From positions 1 through 7,540 of the forward strand of contig VSOA01000191.1 of assembly GCA_009774585.1 (NCBI GenBank): DNA of 7,540 bases, read 5' to 3'. Positions 6,551 through 7,540 of this stretch are shown one piece after another. The stretch comes from Lachnospiraceae bacterium (lineage in GTDB: Bacteria > Bacillota > Clostridia > Lachnospirales > Lachnospiraceae). Position numbers and translations under genes: made by a program. Position 1 is the stretch's first letter, and the number at the start of each line of letters is the position of its first letter. The notes under the pieces were generated by a model, which was given only the letters and a program-made list of their open reading frames with translations, was not told where the DNA came from and did not search any database.

Positions 6551-7492
6551 TCACACCCCACGGTCCGTATCCGTCAGTCTGATAAACATTTCCTCCAGCG
6601 TTCCCTCCGCACTTCGGCACGCAAGAAGCGGCCACGAATGAGACGCGCATAAAGCAAATATACTCCTTGACATATCCTGATCGCCCTCCTGCAGCACCGT
6701 ATATTCATACACGTTTCTCTCCTCCGTCTGCCTGCATTTAACCTTCCCCGCCCCTGACAGATTTCTAAGCGCTGTAACCACCTCTCCCCGCGGTCCTTCT
6801 ATCCGTACGAGCACACCTCGCTCCTTGCACAATTGTGCCGCAGTGGTATCCGGATTTCCGTCGGCTGCAATCTTTCCTGCGCTGATAACGATGATATGCC
6901 GGCACACCGCCTGTACTTCCGACAAAATATGTGTACTCAGCATCACGGTATGCTTCTTGCCAAGATGTACGACCAGCTCCCTGATTTCTGCAATCTGCTT
7001 CGGATCAAGCCCCGCCGTCGGCTCGTCCAAGATTAAGATCGGCGGATCGCCCACGAGTGCATAGGCAATCCCTACCCGCTGCCTATATCCCTTCGAAAGA
7101 TTTCCGATCAGTCTCCCGCGCACTTCTTCTATGCCCGCCAGTTTACAGATTTCTTGCAAATGCTCTTTACGCGGCTGCTTCGCTCCTTTTAGTTCATAGA
7201 TAAAAGAAAGATACTCCATAACAGTCATATCCGGATATAGCGGCGGTATCTCCGGAAGATACCCGATTGCTTTCCTTGCGGTCTTTGCATCCTCCATAAT
7301 ATCCTTGTTGTCAATCAGAATCTGTCCCTCGCTTGCCGCCAGATATCCGGTCAGCATATTCATGGTAGTCGATTTACCGGCGCCATTGGGACCCAGAAAG
7401 CCGACGATTTCTCCCTCACCGATTCGAAAATTCAACTTGTCTACCGCCTTAAAATCCCCGTAATATTTACTCAGATTCTTCACTTCTATCAT
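6551..7492 (-). CDS. ABC transporter ATP-binding protein, GldA/ABC-2 type
   Basis: This cytoplasmic ATPase (313 aa from the chosen start) should power the permease encoded next. Visible motifs, numbered from that start, are Walker A GPNGAGKST (about 34-42), the Q-loop region GYLPE (about 77-81, Glu where many ABC proteins have Gln), the signature LSKGY (132-136, replacing LSGGQ), Walker B ILILDEP (152-158, catalytic Glu157), a D-loop AGLD, and the switch His188 in STHILSE. A C-terminal extension of about 90 residues ends in a TLEEMFIRLTD motif, typical of ABC-2 exporter ATPases. I chose the ATG at 7492 because the protein then begins MIEVKNLSKYYG, as the family usually does, and an AAGGA lies 10 nt upstream. 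An in-frame ATG at 7519 would add nine residues, but its only AGGA is one base away, which is too close. It is the first gene of the operon. The transported substrate cannot be read from an ATPase. Confidence 0.95.
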   Translation of the reverse strand: MIEVKNLSKYYGDFKAVDKLNFRIGEGEIVGFLGPNGAGKSTTMNMLTGYLAASEGQILIDNKDIMEDAKTARKAIGYLPEIPPLYPDMTVMEYLSFIYELKGAKQPRKEHLQEICKLAGIEEVRGRLIGNLSKGYRQRVGIAYALVGDPPILILDEPTAGLDPKQIAEIRELVVHLGKKHTVMLSTHILSEVQAVCRHIIVISAGKIAADGNPDTTAAQLCKERGVLVRIEGPRGEVVTALRNLSGAGKVKCRQTEERNVYEYTVLQEGDQDMSRSIFALCASHSWPLLACRSAEGTLEEMFIRLTDTDRGV

Positions 7493-7502
7493 AATCCCGC
7501 CA

Positions 7503-7507
7503 TCCTT
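7503..7507 (-). promoter_or_regulatory. Ribosome binding site of the ABC ATPase gene
   Basis: AAGGA on the minus strand lies 10 nt before the ATG at 7492. It favours this start over the in-frame ATG at 7519, whose upstream AGGA is only one base from the start codon. Confidence 0.6.
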
Positions 7508-7532
7508 TTCCCTACTCATGTCCTAACACTGT

Positions 7533-7538
7533 ATTATG
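7533..7538 (-). promoter_or_regulatory. Possible -10 promoter element of the operon
   Basis: The minus-strand hexamer CATAAT matches the sigma-A consensus TATAAT at five of six positions and lies about 40 nt upstream of the preferred ATPase start. It would give a leader of roughly 33 nt. The -35 region falls outside the window, so this remains a weak call. A transcript starting here would leave almost no leader for the upstream ATG at 7519, which agrees with the 7492 start. Confidence 0.3.
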
Positions 7539-7540
7539 CT

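Overview
The window reads as part of a Firmicutes (class Clostridia, probably Lachnospiraceae-like) chromosome. The grounds are strong purine-rich Shine-Dalgarno sites before most genes, base composition of roughly mid-40s % G+C by eye, a YesM/YesN-type two-component pair, and a GldF-GldG fusion permease of a kind I associate with gut Clostridia. Genus cannot be told from this stretch.

Everything codes on the minus strand. Reading from the right edge leftwards there are five genes: (1) an ABC ATPase of the ABC-2/GldA type (6551-7492); (2) a 716-residue membrane protein that fuses a GldF-like permease to a GldG-like extracytoplasmic domain (4344-6494); (3) a membrane-anchored DUF4340 protein with two internal repeats (2892-4343, GTG start); (4) a YesM-like sensor histidine kinase with a large extracellular domain (1172-2908); (5) a YesN-like response regulator with an AraC-type DNA-binding domain (106-1179). 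Gene junctions are a 56-nt gap, direct abutment, a 17-nt overlap and an 8-nt overlap, so this is almost certainly one operon with coupled translation over the last four genes. A possible -10 element lies at the extreme right edge; any -35 would be outside the window. Positions 1-105 hold no gene that I can see, only an AT-rich tail with a perfect 12-bp palindrome and no convincing terminator.

The first three proteins should form one membrane complex: the ATPase powers the GldF-like channel, while the GldG and DUF4340 ectodomains work on the outer face of the membrane. The kinase and regulator probably sense something linked to that complex and control transcription, perhaps of this operon itself. 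YesM/YesN pairs are usually found beside sugar importers, so their physical coupling to a Gld-like ABC cassette is the most interesting point here. The substrate is unknown, and no other gliding-motility gene is present in the window.
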